A stretch of DNA of 64,000 bases, taken from Cubamyces lactineus (lineage: Eukaryota; Basidiomycota; Agaricomycetes; Polyporales; Polyporaceae). The notes beneath the pieces were generated by a model. It did not search any database. It worked only from the letters and a program-made list of their open reading frames with translations, and was not told where the DNA came from. Positions 22,444 through 33,873 of this stretch are shown one piece after another. Location of the stretch: positions 62,001-126,000 of the forward strand of contig JACDTU010000026.1 in NCBI GenBank assembly GCA_022376465.1, read 5' to 3'. The first letter of the stretch is position 1, and each line of letters begins with the position of its first letter. Position numbers and translations under genes: made by a program.

Positions 22444-23392
22444 ATGCCTTCTCCGGAGCCACAAGTATCGGTCAAGGTGGTCGAACTACCGACTGGATCC
22501 AAGCTTCACACCGAACGCTGGCACACCCGCGTGGCTAACCCGGCCAGAACTATTGTCTGCCTCCATGGCCTAGGAGGAACTACCAACATGTACTACCCCA
22601 TCACCCGACCTCTTCTTTCTCTCCTCCCAGACTCCCATATCCTCTCCTACGACCGGGCTGGCTCTGGGCTGTCTCCTCCGACGGACTACGGCAACGTTCC
22701 ATTCTCCATGGCGCACATGCTCGCCGACTTGGAAGCCTTCATCGCCGCCGAAGTTCCTACCGGGCCCATCATCCTCGTTAGTCACAGCATGGGGACGATG
22801 ATCGTATCCCGGTGGCTCCTTACCTCTTCTCCCGCCCTCCAACGGGTCTCGCATGTTGTCTTCATAGGCGGACCCATGGAAATGCCGGTTACGCCTGACC
22901 AGCATGAATTCCGTCTACGTTTGGCCGATGCAATCGCCTCTAGCGGGCCGACAGCTATGCTCGACGACCGCATGCTACCACTCCTCACCGGCACGACGAC
23001 CACGGCTACCCGACCGCTCGTCAACGCTCTCATGCGAGCAATCGTGATGAGCCAGAGGAACGAGGCGTACGCTGCGACGATCCACGCGTTCGCCGAAGAC
23101 TCGCTGCCTGAAGCGGGGGCGATCGATTGGGATGCAATCCAGACGAAATTCAGAGTATTCTTGCTCTGCGGGGAGGAAGACATGCTCGTGGGTGTGGACA
23201 GGGTGGTTCGGGTGTTGACTAAGTCGACGGTTCGAATTATGAGCAAAATCGGGCAGTGAGTCTAAGGCCTTTCTAATTTGCTTGGCCCTAGTGCATCATG
23301 ACTGACCGAACTTCCATAATCGCAGTTCACCTATGCTAGAGGCTCCCGAGGAGACTGCTGCATTGATCGTGGATTTCTTGAAAGCTGTGTAG
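22444..23392 (+). CDS. Alpha/beta hydrolase, 292 aa
   Basis: Two exons: 22444-23255 and 23326-23392. HGLGG (about 41-45) is the oxyanion-hole loop. The nucleophile elbow is SHSMG with Ser115, a variant of GxSxG in which Ser replaces the first Gly. The acid is probably Asp246 in CGEEDML. The catalytic His follows in IGHSPMLEAPEE, whose His codon is completed across the intron, so the second exon is essential. There is no signal peptide, so it is probably cytosolic. Substrate unknown; it could be an esterase, lipase-like or epoxide-hydrolase-like enzyme. Confidence 0.88.
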
Positions 23393-23767
23393 ACTGTAGA
23401 ATACTTGAGCCGAAGCTTGAACTTCGCAGTAGCGATTTCATAGTTTGTCGGACAATACCTTGCAGAACTGAAAGGCTGGCTCGCAGACTGTTTCGTACAC
23501 AAGTCATCTAATGTGCCTCCGCTATGTCTTCGGAACTTGTGAGTATGTGTGAGTCGCTGTCACTGGCTCACAACCACTAGCTGGAAGCCTCGGACCGTTA
23601 GACAGCATTACGTAACTTCGAGCGCCTCAGCGCCTGGCTGTGGCCGACTGTGCTTGGGACGCGGGAAAGGACCGTCCTGCTACAACCACTACCACCATCT
23701 CGTATTCAACCTATACTTCCTCTGCGTCGGACTAGCTGAGCTTTGTCACAAACCTCTACCCCACACG
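23393..23767. other. Intergenic, no gene seen
   Basis: 374 bp between the hydrolase and the TMS1-like gene. No gene or repeat recognised. Confidence 0.45.
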
Positions 23768-25683
23768 ATGGGTGCTCTCCTTTCCATCCCACTCGCTGGT
23801 GTCTTTGGAACAGTCGCCTCATCATGTCTTGCCGGGCTCGCATTCTGCTTTACTTCGACTGCAGGCAAGTCCTCTGCAACATTCAGCGCAGGGTAAGGAA
23901 ACTCATATTGTACCAGCCTCCATGTTCTGCAAGTCATGTAACTGCAACTCCTCTATTGCGACCCGCGTTGGCTTCGCAGTACGTCCAACTTGATGGCTTG
24001 AGCTGCGGCGCATCTAGTAACTTTGGCTGTTACAGATGATCTTCTGCTTGAACTCAATGCTAGCATGGCTCATGAAGTCGCCGCTCATCATAGAGCAAAT
24101 AGAGAAGATGAGTCATGGTTATCTCAAGATGGACTGTGAAGGAGACAAGTGTTACGGTGTTCTTGCAGTGCGTCCAACTTCGTTCACTTGAGAGTTCGTG
24201 TGTAACAGTGCTATAGGTTCACCGCATCTGCTTCGCATTGGCCCTATTCCACTTCTTCCTCAGTGCTTCTTTAATCGGTGTTAAGGATACGAAGGACAAG
24301 CGAGCCGCCATACAGAACGGGTGCGTAAATATCAGGTATGGGTCGAGCCTGTCTAATGGCGACATATAGATGGTGGGGTCCTAAGGTTCTGCTCTGGATC
24401 GTCTTGGTCGTCGTATCCTTCTTCATCCCGAACGGCTTCTTCATGTTCTGGGGCAACTACGTCTCTATGATAGGCGCGTCCATATTCATCCTCCTCGGCC
24501 TCGTCCTCCTCGTCGACTTCGCGCACTCTTGGTCCGAGACGTGCCTCGAGAACTGGGAGCAGTCCAACTCGAATCTCTGGCAATGGATCCTCATCGGCTC
24601 TACTGCGGGCATGTACGCCGCCACGATCGCGCTTACGGGTGTCCTCTACGCCTTCTTCGCCGGGTCTGGGTGCACGCTCAATCGCTTCTTCATCTCTTTC
24701 AACCTCGCACTCTGCGTCATCATCACTATCATGTGCATCCACCCGACAGTGCAGGAGTACAACCCGCGCTCCGGCCTTGCCCAGTCGAGCATGGTCGCAG
24801 TGTACTGCACGTACCTCATCATGTCCGCCGTTGGGAATCACGAACACGAGACTTGCAACCCGCTGCGCCGCGGATCTGGGACGCAGTACACGACGCTCTT
24901 CCTTGGTGCGGTGTTCACGTTCCTTGCGATTGCGTATTCGACCAGTCGGGCGGCGACGCAGAGCAGGGCTCTTGTTGGCAAGGACAGGAAAGGTCTTATC
25001 CAGCTCCCTGACGAGGGCGAGCATCATGCGGAGTTGGGTGTCGTCACCACGCAGCCAGGCAGGACGGAGTCTCCTCGCTACCAAGCTCTCCTCGCGGCGG
25101 TCGAGGCTGGGTAAGTGATCAATGCAACCCCTTCTTTGCTTTTTGAGATAGCTGATTGCTTGCCAGCGCTATCCCTGCATCTGCGCTAAACGAAGAGTTC
25201 GATGACGATGACGAGGATGAGGTCGCAGGCGAGTCCCGAGATGACGAACGCTCCGGCACGAAGTACAACGTGAGTTACCTTGTCTCTTCGTGCTTTGAAA
25301 TCACCGTAATTGCTTAACAATCATTCTCACAGTATGCTTGGTTCCACGTCATCTTCGCGATCGGCGCCATGTACGTCGCGATGTTGCTCACAGACTGGTA
25401 CGTCTCTCCCCGTCCCCCTCGCACGAAACTCCGGACTCACGTGCTTTGCAGGAATGTGGTCAAGCCGGACTCGAACCCGAACCACGAACAAGACGTCTAC
25501 ATCGGGCGCTCCGAGGTCGCAATGTGGATGCGGGTCGTGTCGAGCTGGATTTGCATGTTGCTGTACATCTGGAGCTTGCTCGCGCCTGTGCTTATGCCCG
25601 ACAGGTACGTATACTCGGTTCGCACCCGTGGGTATGTGCGATCGACTGACGCACTTTTTTGCAGGTTTAGCGACTACTATTGA
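23768..25683 (+). CDS. TMS1: TMS1/Serinc family multi-pass membrane protein, 491 aa
   Basis: Nine exons: 23768-23864, 23917-23978, 24036-24167, 24217-24320, 24370-25110, 25167-25269, 25333-25397, 25452-25604, 25665-25683. The first intron has a GC donor (GCAAGT). Using it restores FTSTAASMFCKSCNCNSS, the expected Cys-rich N-terminus. About ten membrane segments follow, with the typical IPNGFFMFWGNYVSMIGA and DFAHSWSETCL stretches, an acidic cytosolic loop (FDDDDEDE) and a C-terminal pair of helices ending FSDYY. The family (TDE1) has been linked to serine incorporation into lipids and, more recently, to lipid scrambling. Location is ER, Golgi or plasma membrane. It converges on the RAD51-like gene with only 93 bp between stop codons. 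Confidence 0.93.
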
Positions 25684-25776
25684 AACCATCATGGCACATC
25701 GCGACGTTTCTTAGGTGTCATATACTAGTAGTATTGTACGATTGATAGTAAGTACGAGTATGGAACAATAGTTCTG

Positions 25777-27157
25777 CTAACGCAAGTTGTCCGCGTCTCT
25801 GATGTTAAGACCGAAGGTATCTATGATGCGCTGAAGAGGAGGCCATTCCGGATCTTGAAATGCGCCCACGTCTTTGACCGCTATACCCTCATGTCAACGT
25901 ATATCCTGACGACTTGAGCAAGCTACACGCACCGATATTCTCGACCGGAAGACTTCGGCGACGTGAAACGTCGATTCGTAGTCGGCTTCGTTCGAATTCT
26001 CGTCAACGTCCCTCCGCGAAAGCCATAGTGTGGCGTCGGTCATGAACGTGAAGGATGGTCCCAGAGCGGGCTTTCGTGTCGTCTCGAACACCGCTTCCGG
26101 GTTTCGTGGGAGGATGTTGGTGGACGAGTTGATAACCTGTCGCAATAGCAATGGTCCTCAGAGAGTCAGCGCCAGTCTTTGAGAACCTTGGGGGTATGGA
26201 ACGAACGATGATGGTGAGGGAGAACGAGTCGGCGAAGGCGCGTAGTTGACGCATGAACGTGGTCATGATCGCGTGTCCTACGAAGCGAAACCCGTTAGTT
26301 ATCGTTGCAGCTGAGTTCCAAGCTCCCGAGAGGACCGACCTTGTGATGATGTTGCGCTGAGCAAAGGGCCCAAGAGAGGTGTGATAGTGTCGATTACGAT
26401 GCAGCGCGTGAGAGGGGACTCGATGTGGCTCTCCGTGCCGCGCATTGACATCGCCTGACGGAGCGTTTCCAATACCTCATGTGCAGCCTCGATGTCGAAC
26501 ACCAGAGAAACTTGCAGCCGCTCGAGGACGGTGGCCGAGTACTGTCAGTACGGCTTACAGTCATGAGACGTCTTGGGATTGGATCGTGTATGTTGCGTAC
26601 CTCGCCAGGGATCTGGGCTAGCATCAACGAGACCCGTTCCGGAGAGAACTCCCCACTGCTGTCGATCCAGAGGACGCTAGAATCGCTCGTGCGGGCAAGG
26701 TGTCTGAGTACAAGTTGCAACGCAAGCGCCTGTCCAAATAATGGGTGTTTAGTGACGATTCTTTCTCAAGGGGACAATAGGAGAAGCAAACCGTCTTTCC
26801 GGACCCTTTGTCCCCCGACAGTTCAATCACTTTCGGGGGATTGAAACCTCCCAGAAGAGTATCGAGTTGCGGTACGCCTATTAGCATATCGTCAACGAAT
26901 ATGTCTTCATCCCGCCTTTCTTCCTTCTCGAGCAGCTTATCTCCAAAGCTTGATGGCGCTGCTGCAAGCTCGACCACTTTCTCTGCCGCCCGTAGGAAAT
27001 CCAGCAAGCTCATTCCCAGCTCGGGTGGGAGGCGACGGAAGATGTTCGTCGGATCGTCAAAAAGCAGCAGGTCGGTGTCGGTCTTTACGCCTATGTCATT
27101 CAGGGCGTTCACGAGCTCTATTTGTAGGGGTGGCGAGAATTGTTGGAGGCGCGGCAT
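25777..27157 (-). CDS. RAD51 paralog, RAD51D-like DNA repair ATPase, 360 aa
   Basis: Six exons: 26792-27157, 26601-26729, 26340-26541, 26207-26277, 25933-26136, 25777-25887. Walker A is GDKGSGKT at about 115-122, with an intron directly after the Thr. Walker B is CIVIDTI at about 212-218. KPALGPSFTFMTDATLWLS near the C-terminus is the conserved paralog segment. The N-terminal 110 residues contain a helical domain as in RAD51D. Expected role: homologous recombination and assembly or remodelling of Rad51 filaments in the nucleus. The splice at TII-VINSS uses a GTTCGT donor and is the least certain. RAD51D is the best guess, but XRCC2- or RAD57-type paralogs cannot be excluded by eye. Confidence 0.82.
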
Positions 27158-29890
27158 CCTTGGGCGGGAAGTTGGTGGTATAGGTCAAAGTAGAGAACCT
27201 TCCCGATCTAGCAGAGTTTGCAGCATAGCCACATAAGCGCTGCGCCACGCGAGTTGGGGATGGCGGCAGGTTCGCAAATGTTTTCCTCCACCATCGCTTT
27301 AGAATCTCACAGTCTCGGTATTCGACATCTTCGAACCATTGCTGGTTGCTCCTGATACTCCATTGGAATGAGCGTAACGCACATTGCCGCCACAAAGCGC
27401 GACAACCCATCCACTAGCACGGACAACACTCAACCATGTCATCGAGGCGCTGTTGATGGACGCTCGTCTTTACAGCTTTCCGGACTTCAGAGACGCTATC
27501 TGCAGGAGACAGACCACGCCCTAGTTACAGAATAGATTGCTATCAGTACTATATTGGCTATTGGTCACTGACAACGATCCTCGCCGATCTCCTATCCTCA
27601 TCTGCCCTGCCGGTAACTGCATCACGGCTGCTTGAGCGTCACCCGTATGATACGATGCAGACAATCGCGGCCACATTCAGCCGTTTGACAGCGTTTGGGT
27701 CCACAGCTACATTGAACGCTGGAGCAGGATCGCAAAGTGGTGAGTTCGTCTCCGAAGGTCCCGGTCCCACGCGCTTCCTGCATCTGGAAAACGCTACCTG
27801 GGAGAATATCCGAAAATCTCGTAGAATATCCGAGATTCTCGATATTCTGGCGACCACTGTAGAATCTCGAAGAATAAGTAGTACCCCCAATGTAAAATGA
27901 GGGAATATCTGAGATTCCACGAGATTTTCGGATATTCCGTGCCTCCCATACGCTTTTCATAGCATTCCTCACACTAGTACCACACACCAGATTCATAAGA
28001 GCTCAAAAGATATATTTGAAGGCACTGCTACTACTACCCAATACAAGCTAGTCGGCGTACTACCTGTACTCACTACGAGTACCTGACAAATGCTAACGCT
28101 GTACCATACTACCATGCCTGAGCCACTTGCAACAGCGCCCACAACACAACTTTCTTTAGCGCTATTCAAAATTTACTATGGAGGCGATGGATATCATCAG
28201 ACATGCTAGAAGATTACTGAAGGAAGGCAAGGCGTACCCGGTCAGAGCTGGCTTACTCGTAGACGTCGTGTGGTGGTGGTAGTCAAGTTAGTACAGTGCA
28301 TACATTCAGTAGGACAGTAGAAGGGTGCAAATGCCAGAGAATACAGAAGGCAGGCTCGGGGGGTCTTCCCGACATGTCTGTGTGTGACTTCTGCACACTA
28401 CAACAGGGGCGCGGGTATGGAAGGGGTGGCACGTTGGGATGAGCAGGCGGTTATCATCGCAGATTCAAGAAGGGCAACATACCTGGTCAGGGTCCTACGA
28501 ACTGTATCCGATCGCCGTCGTGGCGACACCCAGATGGTAAGCTCGACGTAGCTTGAATTAAGTGAGGCCCGCGCACAACTGAATATCTGCCAAGATATGA
28601 GCACCCTCGAGCATGTTCCACACCATCGCGTAGCGATTCCAAGAGCCGTCCGTGAAGCGTCCAAGTGCCCAAGGTCGCCACGGTGGAGGAAGAGGAATGA
28701 GAGAGAGCACCTTGTTGGCGCCAGCACATCGACGCTGTGAGCGCCATGGAAACAAGCACCCGACTTTAGGGCAGGCAGGCTCGTACTTGAGCGTTCGTGA
28801 CAGAGTGCCGCAACGCCACTCCGAGGTTAAGTACGCCGCTCCCTCACAATCTACCGGTGTTTGCATCTGTCGTCAGACGAAGAAGCCTTGATGTAGCTCA
28901 CCCTGCATGTCCCACATATTCCTACCCCTGATGTGGACTCGACTCGAAGGTACGGCATGACAATTCCGAGCCTGACAGTGGCCCGGGTTATACCGTCTCG
29001 TCTCTCCAGTCAGTCCACCAGATAACTCAGGAAGGATTTCTCGAGCGTGCAAATATGTTGGCTGACATGGAACGACCCGGACGACTACAACCCGGATAAG
29101 TACACAACCTGGGCATGCAGGTACTCCTATAAATACTAGCCCGATGCCTCGAATTTTCGCTAAATATTGAAGCCTGTCAGCGTTGCAACTTCCGCCATTT
29201 TATACCGTATTATCCCAGAATCCCACATCTCCGCCCAGAAAAGCCGAGAATCCCGGATATTCTGCATTTTATCGGATATTCTACGAGAATCTTCCGGGGA
29301 GGGTTTTCCAGATGTGAGCCAGTCGTGCACTGATTGCGATCTCCATCCGCTCAGGCATATCACCGGAGCATCGTGTGACTCGCACGATGCTCGCGAGTAC
29401 AGACTACCTCTGCTGCGAATCTGATTGGAGAAAAGACTGGCATGCCATTTGAACCGTGGCATAGTACGCACATACCGGTATTCAGAAGCCTATCGTCATG
29501 CTCGGCCGTCTCTCTGTACCGGAACGCTGGTTTTTACTCAGAGCGAACTAGCTTCCTGAGTTATGGCGCGGCCGTCAACCTTGTCCACTTGCGCAGTTCA
29601 GGTAGGGGTATGAATAGTCCAACAAACGTCAGAGCTGATGATCATCGATTCACGCTTCTCTCCTCACCCAGTTCGCCCGAGACATGCTTCTGTGCACCGG
29701 CTAAGGTTAAGACTTCATCATGAGTGATAGCTACGAGAATCCGAGGTGAGGTTGATTGATCATGTGGGTGGGATCTGGGCTCCCTAATTTCCTGCTGTAG
29801 AACCGTCGAACAAACATTCGTAGAGCCCAACTACTCGTTGTTGTCGAGCACAGGTGGGTCCTATCATCGCTTTGATCGAGGTCCTCCGGG
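27158..29890. other. Gene-poor stretch with a hairpin repeat
   Basis: 2.7 kb with no convincing gene. 27804-27937 forms a hairpin (separate entry), and 29210-29310 contains related GGATATTC/GAATATCC-rich sequence. Upstream of the DUF6533 gene nothing else is recognised. Confidence 0.45.
27804..27937. repeat. Inverted repeat (hairpin), possible MITE
   Basis: GAATATCCGAAAATCTCGT (27804-27822) is repeated without mismatch as its reverse complement at 27919-27937. Further imperfect pairing lies just inside (GAATATCCGAGATTC against GAATATCTGAGATTC). The loop is about 95 bp and AT-rich. A non-autonomous transposon or a regulatory hairpin are both possible. No clear target duplication was found. 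Confidence 0.55.
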
Positions 29891-31462
29891 ATGCCTACTC
29901 ACCTGTCACTTCACGGTTCAGCACTGCTCTACTACGATTACCTCCTCACTATGCAGAGCGAAGTCCGGCTTGTATGGAAGACCCCATGGAGTCTGGCTAC
30001 TACGTTCTACATTCTGATCCGCTACGGAACTATCATTGTGACGACCCTCGCACTTGTGCACAATTTCTACACATCGTTATCAGGACCCGTCTTGACCGTC
30101 GAAAGGTGTGCCTACTTCATTCCCTTCTAGACGGTTCATACTTGCTCGATCCTGATCGATCCGTCCTTCAGCTGCAAAGTACTGACCACTATCGGGATCG
30201 TTGTCAACACCATCAACTTCGCGGTTGTTTCAGGTATGCGCTGTCCACTGGAGCATCGTCTTGCCCGCTGCTCGACTGAAAGCAGCACGTCTGAAATCAC
30301 CGACAGCTTTTGTAGCAATCCGGATATCGGCAATATGGTCCCGAAACTGGTGGCTCGGCGCGTCCTTATTCCTTGCAGGCCTTGTGAACCCTGCATGCGT
30401 GACCGATGTGCGTGCGCTGCCTCCCAAGCAGATTTAGTGTGACGCTATGCTAACTCAAGAGTCAACTGGCAGCTACTTGCATTCGGGTTCAAAGCCATTC
30501 CGGGGCCACGTCCATTCGTCGCGTGCATCAGTTATCTCAAAACGGACCACAATCATCTAGGTCCACTTACGTGCGTGCAGCGTCGATCTCTTACATGGTT
30601 ATATCAACTGATACTGATTTTGGCCTACCGGCAGAATCAAATATTGTTCGTTGGGCTCCCCGCCTACTTGTATAAAACGCTGACAGGGAGGGGCAGTCCC
30701 GATCTTCAGCTCCGCGATTAGCATCGCGTATGAGCTCCTTTGTCTCTCATTGACGGCAGTAAAGACGTTGTCATTATATCGAGAACAACGGAAGACAGGG
30801 ATGTCCACACGTCTGACATCGTTGCTTCTACGTGACGGTACGTTCCACTATTTACTGTGATATTGAATCATCCGTCTAACGTCTATCTCTTCAGGTGCTC
30901 TTTACTTTACGTACGTCCGCTTCTGTGGGCCGGGATTGCGGCTATGTCGGTCCTAATGGTTGTTTCAGTACCTTGAGCGTCCTTGCGCTTGTTAACATCA
31001 TCTCTGCTGGCGTATGTTCCCCCAATCGCGCCACTGAATACATCTCATAATTGATTGCATCTATAGCTTCCCTTGGGTGTAGTCTGTGATCTTGTTCATA
31101 CCGATGACCACAGGGAGAGATATTAACACCTCTCTGACAGATCCCCTACGATCTTCAGATCAATTCAGCCCTTACTCGTGTGTAAGTACTCGGATCAGCT
31201 ACTCCATCCACTCTAGTGACTTTTCGCCATCTCTAGGCTCACGCCTATCCTTACAACTCGCTTCATTGCAAATCTCAGGGCGATCTATCATCCTGACCAA
31301 AATACATCTGCGTACGATCAGAGTGATAGTGAACCACCTCAGAGGCACACGGTTCAGTTCGACCATCCAGACTGGCATATCAACTCGTTGACTATGCCCC
31401 TACGTCCTAGTAGCGATTCTTATAGTTACCTCTCTGATACAGAACACGATTCCGGGATGTAA
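29891..31462 (+). CDS. DUF6533 multi-pass membrane protein, 315 aa
   Basis: Ten exons: 29891-30105, 30172-30233, 30316-30411, 30462-30570, 30710-30837, 30895-30910, 30969-31011, 31067-31078, 31141-31181, 31237-31462. Several exons are tiny (12 and 16 nt) and the phases agree throughout. The N-terminal LLYYDYLLTMQSEVRLVWK is the DUF6533 signature. Later segments include AIRISAIWSRNWWLGASLFLAG, RLTSLLLRDGALYFT and TTRFIANLRAIYHP, which follow the usual order of this seven-helix-like family that is greatly expanded in agaricomycetes. Function is unknown; a receptor-like role is often supposed. The 137-nt intron at 30571-30709 is long and could hide another exon. An upstream first exon is also possible. 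Confidence 0.72.
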
Positions 31463-31734
31463 AGTCATTCTTCACAAACGCTCCCCGCGGGCATCGCGAT
31501 ATAAACGAACGAATGCGGCCTTTTGGCAGCGATTGGTAGCAGTGCCTGATGTAAGTCCGAGAAGATCGGAGATTTGCCGTGCGGTGAAGCCACAAAGACG
31601 CGCACTTGCCACTTACTACTCACCGCCAAGCAGGCAGACTTGACTCTCGCCCACTTGAACCATCCTAGGCTTCCTGCATATGCTCGCAATATAAGCCACG
31701 CAACAAATCTATGAATTCGGTCCTTTGAGTCGAC

Positions 31735-33689
31735 ATGAGTACTTCATTGGACGCCATAATCTTTCTAACGAGCTGGACATACGTCTCGCTGGCGCCGTAC
31801 ACAAAGGTCGAAGAGAGCTTCAACCTCCATGCGACGCACGATGTTCTCATGTATGGCGTACGAAGTGAGGCCCTTCAGAATGTACGGATGCTCCTTGCTG
31901 CTAGCTGCTGAATGTTGATGGCCTCTACTATGTCCAAAGTATGATCACTTTGTGTTCCCTGGCGCGGTTCCTCGCACATTCATAGGCAGTGTGCTCCTTG
32001 CTTGGCTGTCCCAGGTATTCCTACGCGTCTTTGGGCTCTTCAGTCATTTTTCAGACAAGATGGACGTGCAAGTCATAGGTACGCATACGGTTCTCTAGAT
32101 TAGTCTATTTCCTCAATGGATTCCAGTTCGTCTCGCGCTAGCGAGCACCAACGCATTGGGTCTCTGTTTGCTGCGTCGTGCCGTCTCGCGACGTTTTGGA
32201 GGGCCTACAAGCGTTTTCTTTGTTCTCCTCACCTGCACACAATTCCACCTGCCGTTCTGGATGGGCCGTACTTTACCGAACATGTTCGCGTTGTTCCCAG
32301 GCAAGTTGCTCTTTGTCTGTAACCAATCCCGTTGCAGGAAACTAAGTTGTCACAGCCAACCTGGCTCTCTATCTCCTGATCGACCGAGCTCCGAATTCAA
32401 CTCGCCCATCTAAGGCGAATGTGCATCGTGCGATCGCACTGTTAACCGTCGCGACTGTCGTCTTCCGGGCGGAGCTCCTGCTTCTCCTGGGCCCTCTCGT
32501 ACTTCAAACCCTCGTGCGGAAATATACCACATTCGGCGGGGTTCTCAAAACTGGCCTCCTTGCGGGAGGACTATCTGTTGGTGAGCGTGGTCAGTCGTGG
32601 CCTCCTGCTACTTTACTCACGCAGCCTTCAGCTGCCACCGTGCTGACTGATTCGTACTTTTGGCAAAGATGGCCTCTGTGGCCCGAGCTCTACGGCATCT
32701 ACTTCAACGTAATCGAAGGCAAGAGCGCAGATTGGGGTGTGCGTATTCTCTACTTAATGTGCTCGGACTGCCGCTTGATTCAGCGCATCGTGATAGGTCT
32801 CACCACGCCACGCATATTTCAGCTCGCATCTGCCTAAGCTGTTACTCTCCGCCTTACCCTTGTCGGTGCTCGGTGCAATTCTAGAAAAGCGAATCCGCAC
32901 CATCCTACTGCCATACCTGACCTTTGTTGTCTTGATCAGTGGGCTCGGCCACAAGGAATGGCGTTTCATCATATATGTAGTGCCCGCCTTCAACATCGCT
33001 GCGGCAAGGGCGGCCAGCTGGCTGTATGTTCTGTCCCTTCTCCCTTTTGCGACTCGGTTTAACATCCTGGTCTACAGGTTCAGTCGGCCCAAGAATACGC
33101 TCTTCGGTAGACTGAGCTTCCTCGCCGTAGCAAGTTTCGTTCTTGCGAACTGCTTCGCGACGCTGCTTCTCGCCAGGGCGTCTTTTGCGAACTATCCCGG
33201 CGGCGCTGCCCTGTACGCCTTCAATCAGATCTTCGTGGCAGAGCAGAAGGGTACGATAAGGCCAGGGCTAGCAAAGCTAATCGCTAATTCTACAAACTTT
33301 GCATAGTGCACGTTCACATTTCCAACCTCGCCGCACAGACCGGAGCATCGCTCTTCCTGCACTCGAACGCGCCTCCGTTCCTCCCTGGGCTCGACGTAGG
33401 CCGCCCCACGAACTGGGTATACGACAAGACCGAGAATATGTCCATCCAAGCGCTCACCTCGTCGAAGGAAATCACGCATCTCATTGCTGAGATCCCATCG
33501 CTCTCTCCTTCCGTGACGCAATACTGGACCCCTGTCGCGGTGATCGATGGGTTTGACGGCTGGCGACTGCATACGGACGTGGTGCAGGCTATCAAATCCG
33601 CCAAGGTGGTCGATGTGCTGAAGGCGTTGGGGAACGTCTTGGAGATGGTGCGGAGCGAGAAACTTGTAATCCTTCAGAGGAAGGCATAG
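31735..33689 (+). CDS. ALG12: Dolichyl-P-Man alpha-1,6-mannosyltransferase ALG12, 524 aa
   Basis: Eight exons: 31735-31881, 31940-32078, 32127-32300, 32356-32580, 32632-32738, 32797-33023, 33078-33250, 33307-33689. KVEESFNLHATHDVL and LQNYDHFVFPGAVPRTF are the hallmark luminal motifs of ALG12 in family GT22. FWMGRTLPNMFAL and ISGLGHKEWRFIIYVVPAFN mark later helices. It adds the eighth mannose to the lipid-linked oligosaccharide in the ER for N-glycosylation. The third intron has a GC donor (GCAAGT). GPI mannosyltransferases of the same family lack the YDHFVFPG motif, so ALG12 is favoured. The C-terminal 120 residues form a luminal domain (VHVHISNLAAQTGAS). It converges on the MFS gene, with 184 bp between stops. 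Confidence 0.92.
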
Positions 33690-33873
33690 ATGAGTGAGCC
33701 TCCCACTACCAATGAGAGTGTCCGCAGTACGATTGCATGCGCGAATGATTCCATTGCTGAGCGGGTTACGACTAACGGTACAAGTTGTGCGGATAACGTT
33801 CATGTGGTGTCATTAGATTCGCGGAAACAGACGATCGCCGCCTTTCGCGCCATTGCAGATGCTCAGTGGGACT

